Positions 34,315-44,150 of a stretch of 64,000 nucleotides of DNA are shown in pieces. Positions within the stretch are counted from its first letter, which is position 1. Every line of letters starts with the position of its first letter. The position numbers and the translations under genes are program-made. The notes under the pieces are model-generated. The model made no database searches. It saw nothing but the letters and a program-made list of their open reading frames with translations, and had not been told where the DNA came from. The stretch comes from Opitutus sp. GAS368 (GTDB lineage: Bacteria > Verrucomicrobiota > Verrucomicrobiia > Opitutales > Opitutaceae), in contig CAMDOF010000004.1 of assembly GCA_945903465.1 (NCBI GenBank), positions 50,504-114,503 on the forward strand. Reading direction: 5' to 3'.

Positions 34315-37020
34315 TCACTTCAGACTGGCGATGTAAAGGACGAGGGAATCGATCTGGGAAGGTTTGAGCACACCGGCGAAGCTGGGCATGGCGTATTCGC
34401 CCTTTTCAAAACCGGCCGCGATTTTGGCGGTCGGTTCCAGAATGGACTCGCGGAGATAATTTTCGTCGGCGATGACGGTGGTTGGTTTGCCGTTGACGAA
34501 GACGGCGCGCGGTTGGCCGAAGAGGCCTTTCCACGGGGGACCGGAGCGGGCGATCGCCGGGTTGGGCTGCTCGGCATGACAAGCCACACACGCAAAGAGT
34601 AAGGCCAATCGCTTGCCCTCCTCTAAACTAATTGGGCCGGAGGTCTCCGCGGCCAGCGCGCGAGGAGTGAGGTCCACGGTAAGAGGTGCAAACCCCTCCG
34701 CCACCGGATCAAATTGAGCGAGGGCGTAAGGTGTCGTGTAGGCGTTCTCGGCCAGAGGTTGGCCCGCTGCGGTGACAAGCGACCAGCCGACGCGCAGTTG
34801 CATGACCGGCTTCAGGCCGGGTACGCCGATGAAGACGCTCCGGCCGTCCTTCGAAAGATAAGCGCTGCTCGCGCTGAGGGAATCCTGGCCGGGTGTGCCG
34901 TCGGCTTTGTATTGGGGTGAGCCATACTTGTACGTCCGCTGGTAAGCCCACGTTTGCAGCGAATAACTGTCGGGATCTCGCGCTTTTTTCGGATCGAGCG
35001 CGACGTCAAATTTCAAGAGAATACCCTCCGTCATGGGCACGACCTCGCTGGGAATAGTGACGGCGGCGCCCGTGTAGCGGACGCGGCCCATGCCGGCGCC
35101 GACATCGAGGACGTTGCCCCAGCCGAGGACTTGGAAGCCGGCCAGGTAAAGTTGGCCATCGGCAGGATTGACGGAGCCGTTGAGCGGAGGGAATTCGAAG
35201 GCGCGCGTGATACTGACGACCGCGGCCTGCAGGCGGGGTGTACGCTCGTTCAGGAGGACGCGGAAAACTTCGGGTTTGTTAAAGCCGATGTGAACGAGAT
35301 TATCGTTGAGGGGCCCCATCTTCGCTCCGAAGAGCCACGTTTGGGAAAGGGCGGAGGTATTCACGGGATGGGGAATCCAAGTGAGCGGCTCGGCCGGCGG
35401 CGACGGGTAGATCTCCTTGGGTTCGAAAGGGGCGAGGAAGCCGTAGAATTGGCGGTCGCGGACAATATGCAGCGGGGTCGACGGAATGTATTGTCCCTGC
35501 TGGTCGCTGGAGGTGACCAGGCCCGTGCGAATATTGACCCCGAGGTTGGGCTGGCGGAAACCGTAGCCGAGCACCGTGGCGGTGCGACCGTCGGCGGAGA
35601 TGCGCAGGACACTGCCGTTGTGTTTACCGAGTGTGGTGGCCTGTTGGCCGCCCTTGGCGATGACGAACTCCCCGCCCGGGGCGAGGCGGATTTGCGCGGG
35701 GAATTCCCGCATGTCGGCGGTTTGCGAAAAGGCGTTGGAAAATAACTCGTGCACATCGGCCTCCCCGTCGCCGTTCGTGTCGCGCAGGCGCCAGATACCA
35801 TTTTTATCAAATGCAAAAATCTCATCGTCGCGGAGGGCGATCGTCATGGGTTCGTGGAGACCGGAAGCGAAGCGTTGCCAGCGCGGTTGACCCGCGGGTT
35901 CGTGGAGGCCGCGGACTAGCCAGACATCGCCGTCGAGAGTGATGACGACGCCGGTCCCATCGGTGCGGAATTGGATGTCGGCGGGGCGAAATCCGCGGTG
36001 CCAGGGGTTTTCGGAAGGGAGTGTGAGGTGATCGACGACGTACGCGTCGGGAGCGGTGGAGCGTTTGATCCCGGTCGTGACCGGCTGGGGCCAGCGTGGG
36101 GCGGGGAGGGCGGTCGGGAGTGGGCGAGGCGTGACCGCGGTCGGCGTGCCGCCCAGCGTGATGGCGAGGGCGAGAGCCAGCGGCTGAGCGTGCGCTGGTA
36201 TCCGCACCGTCCATACACCTTTTTCCTCAACGAGGGTGGCGGCAGCGGGCCGTTCGGGCGAAGTGGCGAGGGTGAGGGTGGTCCCCGCTGATTTTACGCC
36301 AAGAATCAGGCGGAGAGGCTCGCGGGTGGCTCCGAGTTCGAGGTGCCGTTCGATCACGGGTTGTCCGTTTTGCTGGGAGAGCGTCGTCCAGTCTTTGATC
36401 GCCGTGCCCTTGACGATGTAGTCGAGCACGACACCTTGGCCCACCAAGCGAAGGGCTTCGAAGCGTCCGAGCGAGGTGGGTAGGGGACCTCGTCCGACTT
36501 CCTCAGGGCTGGGGCCGGGTTCCCGCGGGTCGTCGAGGGAGAGTTGATCCCCCGTCTGCCATCCGGGGTAGATGCCGTTGGCGAGCCAGACGCTACCATC
36601 GGGAGTGGGCAGGTTGGTTTGCCCGCCGGGTGTTTTTCGGCTGAGATCGTGATAGGAGCCTGGGGCGAGCGCGCCGGTGGTAACGCCGCGGCCGCGCCAG
36701 ACCGCCGAGACGCGCAAGAGATCGGGATCGAAGCAAGCCCAGCAGTCTTGGCCTAGATTAAGAATGAGGCCGCGAGGTGTGAGATTGTTGGGCGGTAAGC
36801 TGGCGCCGGCTTGGCGGGCGTCGAGGACTGAAGAGAAGAAAGGAAAATCAGACTCGACCCAATTGGGCAGAGCGCTCGGGGTGGCGGGGCGGGCGGTTTT
36901 GCGGGCTTGACGTGTTTTGGTGGCAGGCGTGGAGGCGGGCTCGGCGGCTGGTGCCTCCAGGCTGAGAAGCGTGAGGGCGGCGGCGGTGATCGCGACGAGG
37001 GTGTGAGAGAGCAGAGTCAT
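34315..37020 (-). CDS. Exported c-type cytochrome with DUF6797-type N-terminal domain
   Basis: This 901-residue protein has a signal peptide (LVAITAAALTLLSLEAPAAEP). The N-terminal half, with SDFPFFSSVLDAR and ILNLGQDCWACFDPDLLRVSA, fits the DUF6797 domain of PVC bacteria. A beta-propeller-like middle region includes calcium-loop sequences such as RDTNGDGEADVHE. The C-terminal cytochrome c domain has the heme motif CVACH (C811-C814-H815) and a likely axial Met in EYAMPSF. It probably oxidises a substrate in the periplasm and passes electrons to a respiratory chain. It is divergent from the TonB receptor at 37445, which suggests joint regulation. Confidence 0.9.
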   Translation of the reverse strand: MTLLSHTLVAITAAALTLLSLEAPAAEPASTPATKTRQARKTARPATPSALPNWVESDFPFFSSVLDARQAGASLPPNNLTPRGLILNLGQDCWACFDPDLLRVSAVWRGRGVTTGALAPGSYHDLSRKTPGGQTNLPTPDGSVWLANGIYPGWQTGDQLSLDDPREPGPSPEEVGRGPLPTSLGRFEALRLVGQGVVLDYIVKGTAIKDWTTLSQQNGQPVIERHLELGATREPLRLILGVKSAGTTLTLATSPERPAAATLVEEKGVWTVRIPAHAQPLALALAITLGGTPTAVTPRPLPTALPAPRWPQPVTTGIKRSTAPDAYVVDHLTLPSENPWHRGFRPADIQFRTDGTGVVITLDGDVWLVRGLHEPAGQPRWQRFASGLHEPMTIALRDDEIFAFDKNGIWRLRDTNGDGEADVHELFSNAFSQTADMREFPAQIRLAPGGEFVIAKGGQQATTLGKHNGSVLRISADGRTATVLGYGFRQPNLGVNIRTGLVTSSDQQGQYIPSTPLHIVRDRQFYGFLAPFEPKEIYPSPPAEPLTWIPHPVNTSALSQTWLFGAKMGPLNDNLVHIGFNKPEVFRVLLNERTPRLQAAVVSITRAFEFPPLNGSVNPADGQLYLAGFQVLGWGNVLDVGAGMGRVRYTGAAVTIPSEVVPMTEGILLKFDVALDPKKARDPDSYSLQTWAYQRTYKYGSPQYKADGTPGQDSLSASSAYLSKDGRSVFIGVPGLKPVMQLRVGWSLVTAAGQPLAENAYTTPYALAQFDPVAEGFAPLTVDLTPRALAAETSGPISLEEGKRLALLFACVACHAEQPNPAIARSGPPWKGLFGQPRAVFVNGKPTTVIADENYLRESILEPTAKIAAGFEKGEYAMPSFAGVLKPSQIDSLVLYIASLK

Positions 37021-37444
37021 AAAATGGGCGGTGACTTAAGTGAGCGTGGCGTCGGCGATGCGTGGTGCAACCAACGTCGTGCCGGATCAACTAGAGCGTT
37101 CTCGATGCCGAGGCGGAAGAAAAATGTAGCAGCGAATGGTCGCGACAATCTCGCCGTGTACGGTGTCGGCTTCGGCAGATGGCTGCATCTCTCCGGTTGC
37201 GCTTGGCTCCGGATTTCCCTCTTAGGATGCGCTGGGTCCGGCCGATAAATCCGGATCGCCTCGGGTTCTTGAAAATCGCGCGGAGCGGTACCGCGCAGGG
37301 ACGCTGCTCGATCTCCCTCGGCCGGCACTTGGATTCGCGCGGCGGCTGCAACGAGGATACACTCATAGGTTGCTTATTGGGGAAGCTCGGTTGGCCTGAA
37401 GAGGCGCGTGCCCCGTCGATTGCGCGTACGTTTACCTTTTTTAA
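37021..37444. other. Divergent promoter region, no gene recognised
   Basis: This 424-bp region separates the leftward DUF6797 cytochrome from the rightward TonB receptor. It should contain both promoters. No reading frame or palindromic operator stands out. Confidence 0.5.
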
Positions 37445-40400
37445 ATGCACCCCTCAACCGATAGCATTTGCCCAGCTTTTCGCTTTCGCGCGGTCGCTTG
37501 CCGGGTGGCGACGGGGCGTTGGCGCGCACGGATAGTCTGGGCGGGGTTGGCGGCGGTGGGCGCATTTGGAGCCGGTCCGATGGGTCCGGTCAGGGTGGCC
37601 GCAGCAGATCCGAACGTGCTGAGCGAGCGCGGGGTGCGGCTGACCGGAGGGATTGAGGGTCGGATATTTAATGCTGCCACGGGAGTCCATCTGGAGCGGG
37701 CGCGGGTGACGATCGCGAGCACGGTCGTCGAGACGTTTTCAGATGCGGAGGGCAAATTCCGACTCCCCAACGTGCCGGTGGGAACGGTGGTCGTTAACGT
37801 TTTTTTCACCGGGCTGGTGGCGGCGACCGAGATGATCGTGGTGGCCCCGGGGCAGACGACCCAGCGGGATATACCCCTGCTTGTCGCGGGATTAAAACGA
37901 GCCGTTGGCGTGGACGGTGCGCCGATCCAGCTGGCGGAGTTTGTGGTTGGCGATTCGCGCGAGATGAGTGGAACGGCGATCGCGATTAACGAGCAGCGGT
38001 TTGCCTCAAACCTGCGGAGCGTGGTTTCCACGGATGAGTTCGGCGATGTTCCGGATGGAAATGTGGCCGAGTTTCTGAAGTTTTTGCCAGGAGTGAGTGT
38101 GAATAGTGCCCGCGAAATCTCGATCAACGGCGTGCCCTCCGCGAACGTACCGATCACAATCGGTGGGTTTAGTGTCGCTAGTCCGATTGGTAGCGGCGGC
38201 GATGGCGGGACGGCACGGTCGAGTTCTCTGGATGTCTTCACGACCAGTAACATCGCGCGCATTGAAGTTTCGTTTTCGCCGACTCCGGATACGGATGGAT
38301 CCGCGCTGGCAGGTGCGGTCAATATGGTCCCGCGCAGTTCGTTCGAGCGGGCGCGGCCAGCATTCAGTGGCAGTACGTACGTTTCCATGCTCAACAATGG
38401 GCGCGATCTCCGGCAGGTTTCGCCTTACCGCAAGTTTCATCCTGGTTTCGATCTTTCGTGGGTCGCTCCGGTGAACAAGCACTTTGGATACACGCTTTCC
38501 GCGGGACATTCCATCCGCCAGACGGATACGCCCGTGATCCAAAACGTGTGGCGGGGCGGGGGTTCGGTCACCAACGGGGCGGCTTTCCCGAATACGCCCT
38601 TTGATCAGCCGTACCTTTCCAGCATCGTCGCTCAAGCTACTGGCCGGAAAACCACGCGGCGATCGTTTGCGGTCACGGCGGATTATAAATTGTCCGCCCA
38701 CGATCGGATCACGGTGGGTGTGCAAACATCGACCTTCGACGTGATTCTCGACCATGCCACTCTCACCCTCGACACCGGTCGCGTGTTGCCGGGGCAATTT
38801 TCCATGAACGCAACGCATGGTGCGGTGGGGGCGGGCACCGCGCAGCTTGGCACCACCAGCAGCCTCCGCCACAACTGGACCTACCTGCCCTCCCTCGTTT
38901 GGCGCCATGATGGCTCTGTCTGGCAGGCGGACGCGGGAGTCGCGTTGTCTCGTTCCCGCAATCGCACGCGCAACCTCGAAGAGGGACTTTTCGGGACGAC
39001 CACCGCAAGGCGGACCGGATTGACGGTCGGCTTCGATGACGTCGGCTACTGGCGGCCCGGCGCGGTGGCGGTCGCGGATGGTGCGAGCGGTGCCCCGGTG
39101 GATGCGTTTTCCCTGGGGAATTATGTCGTGACGGCGGCGGCGGGCAGCATGCGGGGCACCGACGATAGCCGTCGCAGCGCCTACACCAATCTCCGGCGAG
39201 ATCTCGGCTGGCAGGTGCCCATGACGTTGAAGACCGGCTTTGATATCCGCCAGACGGTGCGAGACGGTCGCGGGGTTTCGACGGCGTACACCTTTCTCGG
39301 GCGGGACGGCGTTGCCAGCACCACGCCCGCGGGGAGTGACGATCTCGCTCTGCCATTCGCGAACCCGACGTTCGGCACGCGGATCCAGCCCAATGGCTTT
39401 CCGCGGGTACCGGGGATTTCGAGCGGGAAACTCTACGAATATTTCCAGGCGAACCCCGCGGCGTTTGGTACGCCCAACGCGAATACGATCTATCGATCGG
39501 AAGTCGGCCTCTCGAATCGAGCCGAGGAAACAGTGGCCGCGACCTACCTGCGCGGCGATCTCTCGCTGTGGCAAAACCGGCTCAAGTTTATCGCGGGCTG
39601 GCGGGCCGAGCAGACCTCGATTGACGCGGTCGGTCCTCTCACCGATCCGACGCTCAATTACCAGCGGACGGCCCAAGGCCAGCCCCTGCTGGGTGCCAAC
39701 GGGCGACCGCTTCTCATCACGAGCGATGCCCTGGGGGCTTCAAAGCTGACGTTCATTGACCGAGGCGGTCGAGCGGAGAAGACCTATCTGCGGATATTTC
39801 CGAGCCTCAACGCGAGTTATCAGGTCCGCGAGAACTTGGTCGCGCGCGCGGCGGTTTATAACTCTGTGGGCCGGCCTGATTTTAGTCAGTATTCAGGTGG
39901 CGTCGCGCTGCCCGATACCGAATTGCCGCCGACAAATTCAAACCGGATTGTTGTCAATAATGCGGCGATCAAGGCATGGAGTGCTCGCAGCATCAGTGTG
40001 CGGCTGGAGTATTACTTTGCCGGCCTCGGCCAGCTCTCCTTTGGCTCCTTCCGCCGGGATATTAAGAATTTTTTTGGCGACACGGTCCGCCCGGCCACGC
40101 CGGATTTTCTAGCGCTTTATGGTTTGGCATTCGAGGAGTACGGTCCTTACCAAGTTGCGACGCAGTATAACCTCGCCAGCATGGTTCGCATGGAAGGGAG
40201 TACGTTCAATTACAAGCAGGCGCTGAGTTTTCTGCCAAACTGGGCGCGGGGCCTGCAAGTTTTCGGCAACCTCAGCGTGCAGCGGGTGACCGGCGAGGCG
40301 GCGGCCAATTTTGTTGGTTACGTGCCGAAAAATGGCAGCTGGGGCGCGAGCCTTACGCGGGAGCGGTGGCTCCTCCATGTTAACTGGAACTATCGCGGAC

Positions 40401-40663
40401 GCACCCGCCGAGGCTTGGTCGCCGTTGGACCTAGCCTTGAGTCGAGCACGTATAATTGGGGGGTGACGCGTCTGGTGACCGACGTCATCGCGGAGTACCG
40501 CTTCAGTAAGCGCGTGGCCTTTTTTGCGAACATCCGGAACTTGTACCATGAGAGTGACGACCTTGAAATTGCCGGGCCGAGCACGCCGGCGGTGGCACGC
40601 TTGCGCTCGAGCGGGGCTGATTTTGGTTCGCTTTGGACGATTGGTTGCAAGGGAACTTTTTAG
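37445..40663 (+). CDS. TonB-dependent receptor with carboxypeptidase-regulatory-like domain (paralogue 2)
   Basis: This 1072-residue protein is a paralogue of the receptors at 30630 and 60573. It has a carboxypeptidase-like domain (GGIEGRIFNAATGVHLERA, GKFRLPNVPVG) and the linker EFVVGDSREMSGTA. The plug contains INEQRFASNLRSV, EFLKFLPGVSV, ISINGVPSANVPITIGGF and GSALAGAVNMVPRSSFERA, and the barrel ends in KGTF. The N-terminus before the hydrophobic stretch (RIVWAGLAAVGAFGAG) is unusually long and arginine-rich, so a downstream start is possible. It precedes the PSCyt1/DUF1553 and DUF1501 genes by 307 bp and is divergent from a cytochrome gene. Confidence 0.93.
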   Translation: MHPSTDSICPAFRFRAVACRVATGRWRARIVWAGLAAVGAFGAGPMGPVRVAAADPNVLSERGVRLTGGIEGRIFNAATGVHLERARVTIASTVVETFSDAEGKFRLPNVPVGTVVVNVFFTGLVAATEMIVVAPGQTTQRDIPLLVAGLKRAVGVDGAPIQLAEFVVGDSREMSGTAIAINEQRFASNLRSVVSTDEFGDVPDGNVAEFLKFLPGVSVNSAREISINGVPSANVPITIGGFSVASPIGSGGDGGTARSSSLDVFTTSNIARIEVSFSPTPDTDGSALAGAVNMVPRSSFERARPAFSGSTYVSMLNNGRDLRQVSPYRKFHPGFDLSWVAPVNKHFGYTLSAGHSIRQTDTPVIQNVWRGGGSVTNGAAFPNTPFDQPYLSSIVAQATGRKTTRRSFAVTADYKLSAHDRITVGVQTSTFDVILDHATLTLDTGRVLPGQFSMNATHGAVGAGTAQLGTTSSLRHNWTYLPSLVWRHDGSVWQADAGVALSRSRNRTRNLEEGLFGTTTARRTGLTVGFDDVGYWRPGAVAVADGASGAPVDAFSLGNYVVTAAAGSMRGTDDSRRSAYTNLRRDLGWQVPMTLKTGFDIRQTVRDGRGVSTAYTFLGRDGVASTTPAGSDDLALPFANPTFGTRIQPNGFPRVPGISSGKLYEYFQANPAAFGTPNANTIYRSEVGLSNRAEETVAATYLRGDLSLWQNRLKFIAGWRAEQTSIDAVGPLTDPTLNYQRTAQGQPLLGANGRPLLITSDALGASKLTFIDRGGRAEKTYLRIFPSLNASYQVRENLVARAAVYNSVGRPDFSQYSGGVALPDTELPPTNSNRIVVNNAAIKAWSARSISVRLEYYFAGLGQLSFGSFRRDIKNFFGDTVRPATPDFLALYGLAFEEYGPYQVATQYNLASMVRMEGSTFNYKQALSFLPNWARGLQVFGNLSVQRVTGEAAANFVGYVPKNGSWGASLTRERWLLHVNWNYRGRTRRGLVAVGPSLESSTYNWGVTRLVTDVIAEYRFSKRVAFFANIRNLYHESDDLEIAGPSTPAVARLRSSGADFGSLWTIGCKGTF

Positions 40664-40970
40664 CGCAATGGGGCGAAGTCGGCGGAGAAGAGAGCCGGGT
40701 GGGTCAAGCGACGTTGGGGCAGGCGGCACGGTGGCGGGGCGAAGGTGAGCGAGCTCGGTATTAAGGGCGCCGACGTCGGTCGGCGGGCGCGGGCCGAGCC
40801 GCCGCGGAGAGCGGAGCTAGCGGCGGGTGGAGGGGAACGGTCTGGGCCGATGGCGCGGCGCAGTGCGATATGAGTCGGGCGCGGTGCGAGCGGGCTTGCC
40901 ACGGCTGTCAACGTGGACTCAATCTTTCGGGCCCTCGGCCCCTTCGAACGCTTTTTATTTGCTACGCGCC
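40664..40970. other. Intergenic region, no gene recognised
   Basis: This 307-bp, very GC-rich stretch lies between the TonB receptor and the PSCyt1/DUF1553 gene. Frames extend into it upstream of the chosen start at 40971, but that sequence lacks protein-like features. No terminator or operator is evident. Confidence 0.45.
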
Positions 40971-43900
40971 ATGTTCTGCCGCCCTTTGAAAATTCCCCGA
41001 GGGAAGACTTTTGGATGGATACCAAGGGGCGGCCTGACCGTGCTGATGGTAATTATCGCCGGTCGCTGCGGAGGCGGGTGCGGGGCGGTCTTGGCAGCGG
41101 CGGAATCGCTCAGCTACAATCGGGATATCCGGCCGATTTTGTCTGAAAATTGTTGGGGCTGCCACGGGCCGGATCAAGCGAAACGAAAAGGCGGGTGGCG
41201 GCTGGATGAGCGGGACGGGGCGACGCGGCCGGCTAAGTCGGGGAATGTGCCGATCGTGCCGGGGAACGCCGCGGCGAGTGAGCTGATGTTGCGGGTGTTG
41301 GCGACGGCAGAGGATGAGCAGATGCCGCCGCCGGATTCGGGGCATAGGTTGACGGCTGCGCAGAAAGCAGTGTTGCGCCGTTGGATTGAGGCCGGGGCAA
41401 CGTATGAAAGGCACTGGGCTCTTGAGCCGATTCGTCAGGCTCCAGTGGATACAGCGGGGATCGATTTAATGGTCGGGCAGTATTTGCCGCGGGCGGGTCT
41501 GCTGGCCGCTCGGCCAGCCGCGCCGGAGATGCAATTGCGTCGGGTCAGCCTAGATCTCACGGGCGTGCCGCCGACGCCGGCGGAGGTTCATGATTTTATT
41601 AAAGAGGTGACGACCCGCGGCCTCGCGGCCGCGTACGAGACGGCCGTCGATCGGCTCTTTCGCTCGTCGCGTTACGGCGAGCGGATGGCTTGGCCATGGC
41701 TCGAGGCTGCGCGGTATGCCGACACGGATGGTTACCAGAATGACGGCCCGCGCGAGATGTGGCGGTGGCGCGACTGGGTCATTAGCGCCTTCAATACGAA
41801 TATGCCGTTTGATCAGTTTACGATCGAGCAGCTGGCGGGTGATCTCCTGCCCCAGCCCACTCACGAGCAACTGATCGCGACAGGTTTTAACCGGAATAAT
41901 CGTTATAATTCTGAGGAGGGAATTCCGATTGATGAATTTTTATTGGAGAACGCCGTGGACCGAGTGGATACGACGGCGACGGTTTGGATGGGGCTCACCG
42001 CCGGGTGTGCGCGGTGCCACGATCACAAGTATGATCCGCTCACGCAGAAGGAGTACTACCAGCTGGTTGATTATTTTAATGATGTCGCGGAGAGCGGTCG
42101 GGCGAAGCGGGAGGGCAATTCTGAGCCGTGGATTAAGACGCCGACGATCAAGCAGCGCGCGCAGGCCGAGCAGCTAGCGGAGAAGGTGGCGCAGGCGCGG
42201 GCCGCGTTGGCGAGCGGCGAGCCCGCAATCCGTGCGGCGCAAGTTGCGTGGGAAGCCGGGCTGGTCGAGCCGGGGCCCGCGTTGAAGGATGGGCTGGATT
42301 TTTATTTTTCCTTCGACCGACCCGACCCGCAGCTGACCGCGAAGGCCGCCGGCGCGGAACTGCATCCGGGCGTTCAGGGGATGGCGGCGACGCTTGCGGA
42401 TAAAAGCTATTTTGAGTTAATAAAAATTCCTGGGTTGATTGGTAATGGCCGATTTTCCGTGGCCTTCTGGATGAAGCCCGCGCAGGTGGATCAGGGGCCG
42501 GTGTTATCTAGTGAAGATGCGGGCACGGGGCGGGGTGGAATTTTAGTCGAGATGATGCAGGGGCGGCTACGCTGGAACATTAACACGCGGTGGATTTCGG
42601 GCGTATCGACGGTTGAAACCCAGCGCCGTTTTAATCTGGGCGAATGGGTGCACATTACGCTGACGAACGACGGAACCCAACGGGCCGCCGGAATGAAAAT
42701 GTATGTGAATGGAGCCGAGGTGGCGGTGGATATTATCCGCAACACGAATAGTAATGCCGCGCCACGGCCAGCGGCGACCCCCGTGCGCATTGGTTACAGC
42801 AAGCATGTCGGCTATTGGCAGGGGCAGATCGATGAGTTGCGTTTCTATCCGACGCGGACCCTGGCGCTCGAGGAGGCGGGCCTGCTCGCGGTACGAGCCA
42901 CCGTCGCGATGATTGTGGCTCGGAGTGAGGCGGAGCGGACGCCCGCGGAGCAGCGGTTGATCCGTCTGACTTTTTTGGAACAGGGGGCGGCGCCCGAGCA
43001 AGCGGCGTTGCTGAAGGCGGTGCAACAGGCGGAGAAGGCGTGGTTGGTCTACGATGACCGCTTGCCGACGACGATGATTATGCGCGATCTCCCGGAGGGC
43101 CGGCCTTCTTTTGTACGGGTGCGGGGCGTTTACGATGCCCTCGGCGAACGCGTGGTGGCGGGCGTCCCAGCAGCATTTCCTCCCCTCGCTTCGGGTGAGA
43201 AGAACGACCGGCTCGCCTTTGCCCGTTGGCTGGTTAGCCCAGCGCATCCGCTCACGGCCCGGGTCACGGTCAACCGGTATTGGCAACTCCTCTTTGGTCG
43301 CGGGTTTGTGGGTACGACGGAGGACTTTGGCTCGCAGGGAGAGATGCCCTCGCACCCAGAATTGCTCGATGGCCTCGCGGCCGGCTTTGTGGCGAGCGGC
43401 TGGGATACGAAGGCGCTGCTCAGACGGATCGTACTGAGCGCGACCTACCGGCAAAGCTCGGTGCTCACGGCTGACCATCGCCATCGGGATCCGGATAATC
43501 GCTGGCTCGCCCGCGCTCCCCGTCTGCGGCTCTCGGGCAACGCGCTCCGCGATCAGGCGCTCTTCGTGGCGGGGCTCCTGAATGAAACGCTGGGCGGACC
43601 GTCGGTTTTCCCCTACCAACCTGCCGGGCTCTGGGAGGAGGCCAGCAACGCCAAGTATACTTTGGGCCAAGGTGCGGATCTTTACCGGCGCAGTCTCTAT
43701 ACTTATTGGAAACGCACGCTGGCGCCGCCCTCGATGGCCCTGCTCGATGCCGGCGATCGAGAATATTGCTCCGTTAAGCCGAAGCACACGAATACCCCGC
43801 TCCAAGCGCTGACGCTGTTGAACGAGACGACCTTCGTCGAAGCCGCGCGCAAGCTCGCGGAGCGGATGCTGAGCGAGGGCGGCACGAGCGACGAGGCCCG

Positions 43901-44141
43901 AATTGCGTTTGGCTTTGAAATCGTCGCGACGCGCCGGCCGACGGCGGCGGAATCCCGTTTGCTACTCGGAGCGCTGGGCGATTACCGGAGGGAGTTTCAG
44001 GCGGATCCGGTCGCCGTGGCGGCCAGTTTGAAAGTCGGGTCGTCGCCGGTCAAAAAAAATCTGCCACCGCTCGAGGTTGCGGCGATGGCGGCACTCGCCA
44101 ACGTCCTGCTCAATCTCGATGAGGTCACCACTCGGGAATAA
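40971..44141 (+). CDS. PSCyt1-DUF1549-LamG-DUF1553 protein
   Basis: With the ATG at 40971 the protein has 1056 residues and a hydrophobic export segment (GLTVLMVIIAGRCGGGCG). A Planctomycete cytochrome C (PSCyt1) domain follows, with heme motif CWGCH (C61-C64-H65), then DUF1549 (about 160-400: RRVSLDLTGVPPTPAEV, AGCARCHDHKYDPL, a second CxxCH). A LamG/concanavalin-like jelly roll (about 440-640: LDFYFSFDRPDP, FSVAFWMKPAQV) sits in the middle. DUF1553 is at the C-terminus (RLAFARWLVSPAHPLTARVTVNRYW, NTPLQALTLLNETTFVEAARKLA). The partner DUF1501 gene starts 9 bp downstream. This gene pair is widespread in PVC bacteria; its biochemical function is unsettled, with roles in polysaccharide breakdown proposed. 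Confidence 0.94.
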   Translation: MFCRPLKIPRGKTFGWIPRGGLTVLMVIIAGRCGGGCGAVLAAAESLSYNRDIRPILSENCWGCHGPDQAKRKGGWRLDERDGATRPAKSGNVPIVPGNAAASELMLRVLATAEDEQMPPPDSGHRLTAAQKAVLRRWIEAGATYERHWALEPIRQAPVDTAGIDLMVGQYLPRAGLLAARPAAPEMQLRRVSLDLTGVPPTPAEVHDFIKEVTTRGLAAAYETAVDRLFRSSRYGERMAWPWLEAARYADTDGYQNDGPREMWRWRDWVISAFNTNMPFDQFTIEQLAGDLLPQPTHEQLIATGFNRNNRYNSEEGIPIDEFLLENAVDRVDTTATVWMGLTAGCARCHDHKYDPLTQKEYYQLVDYFNDVAESGRAKREGNSEPWIKTPTIKQRAQAEQLAEKVAQARAALASGEPAIRAAQVAWEAGLVEPGPALKDGLDFYFSFDRPDPQLTAKAAGAELHPGVQGMAATLADKSYFELIKIPGLIGNGRFSVAFWMKPAQVDQGPVLSSEDAGTGRGGILVEMMQGRLRWNINTRWISGVSTVETQRRFNLGEWVHITLTNDGTQRAAGMKMYVNGAEVAVDIIRNTNSNAAPRPAATPVRIGYSKHVGYWQGQIDELRFYPTRTLALEEAGLLAVRATVAMIVARSEAERTPAEQRLIRLTFLEQGAAPEQAALLKAVQQAEKAWLVYDDRLPTTMIMRDLPEGRPSFVRVRGVYDALGERVVAGVPAAFPPLASGEKNDRLAFARWLVSPAHPLTARVTVNRYWQLLFGRGFVGTTEDFGSQGEMPSHPELLDGLAAGFVASGWDTKALLRRIVLSATYRQSSVLTADHRHRDPDNRWLARAPRLRLSGNALRDQALFVAGLLNETLGGPSVFPYQPAGLWEEASNAKYTLGQGADLYRRSLYTYWKRTLAPPSMALLDAGDREYCSVKPKHTNTPLQALTLLNETTFVEAARKLAERMLSEGGTSDEARIAFGFEIVATRRPTAAESRLLLGALGDYRREFQADPVAVAASLKVGSSPVKKNLPPLEVAAMAALANVLLNLDEVTTRE

Positions 44142-44150
44142 TCCTCAGCC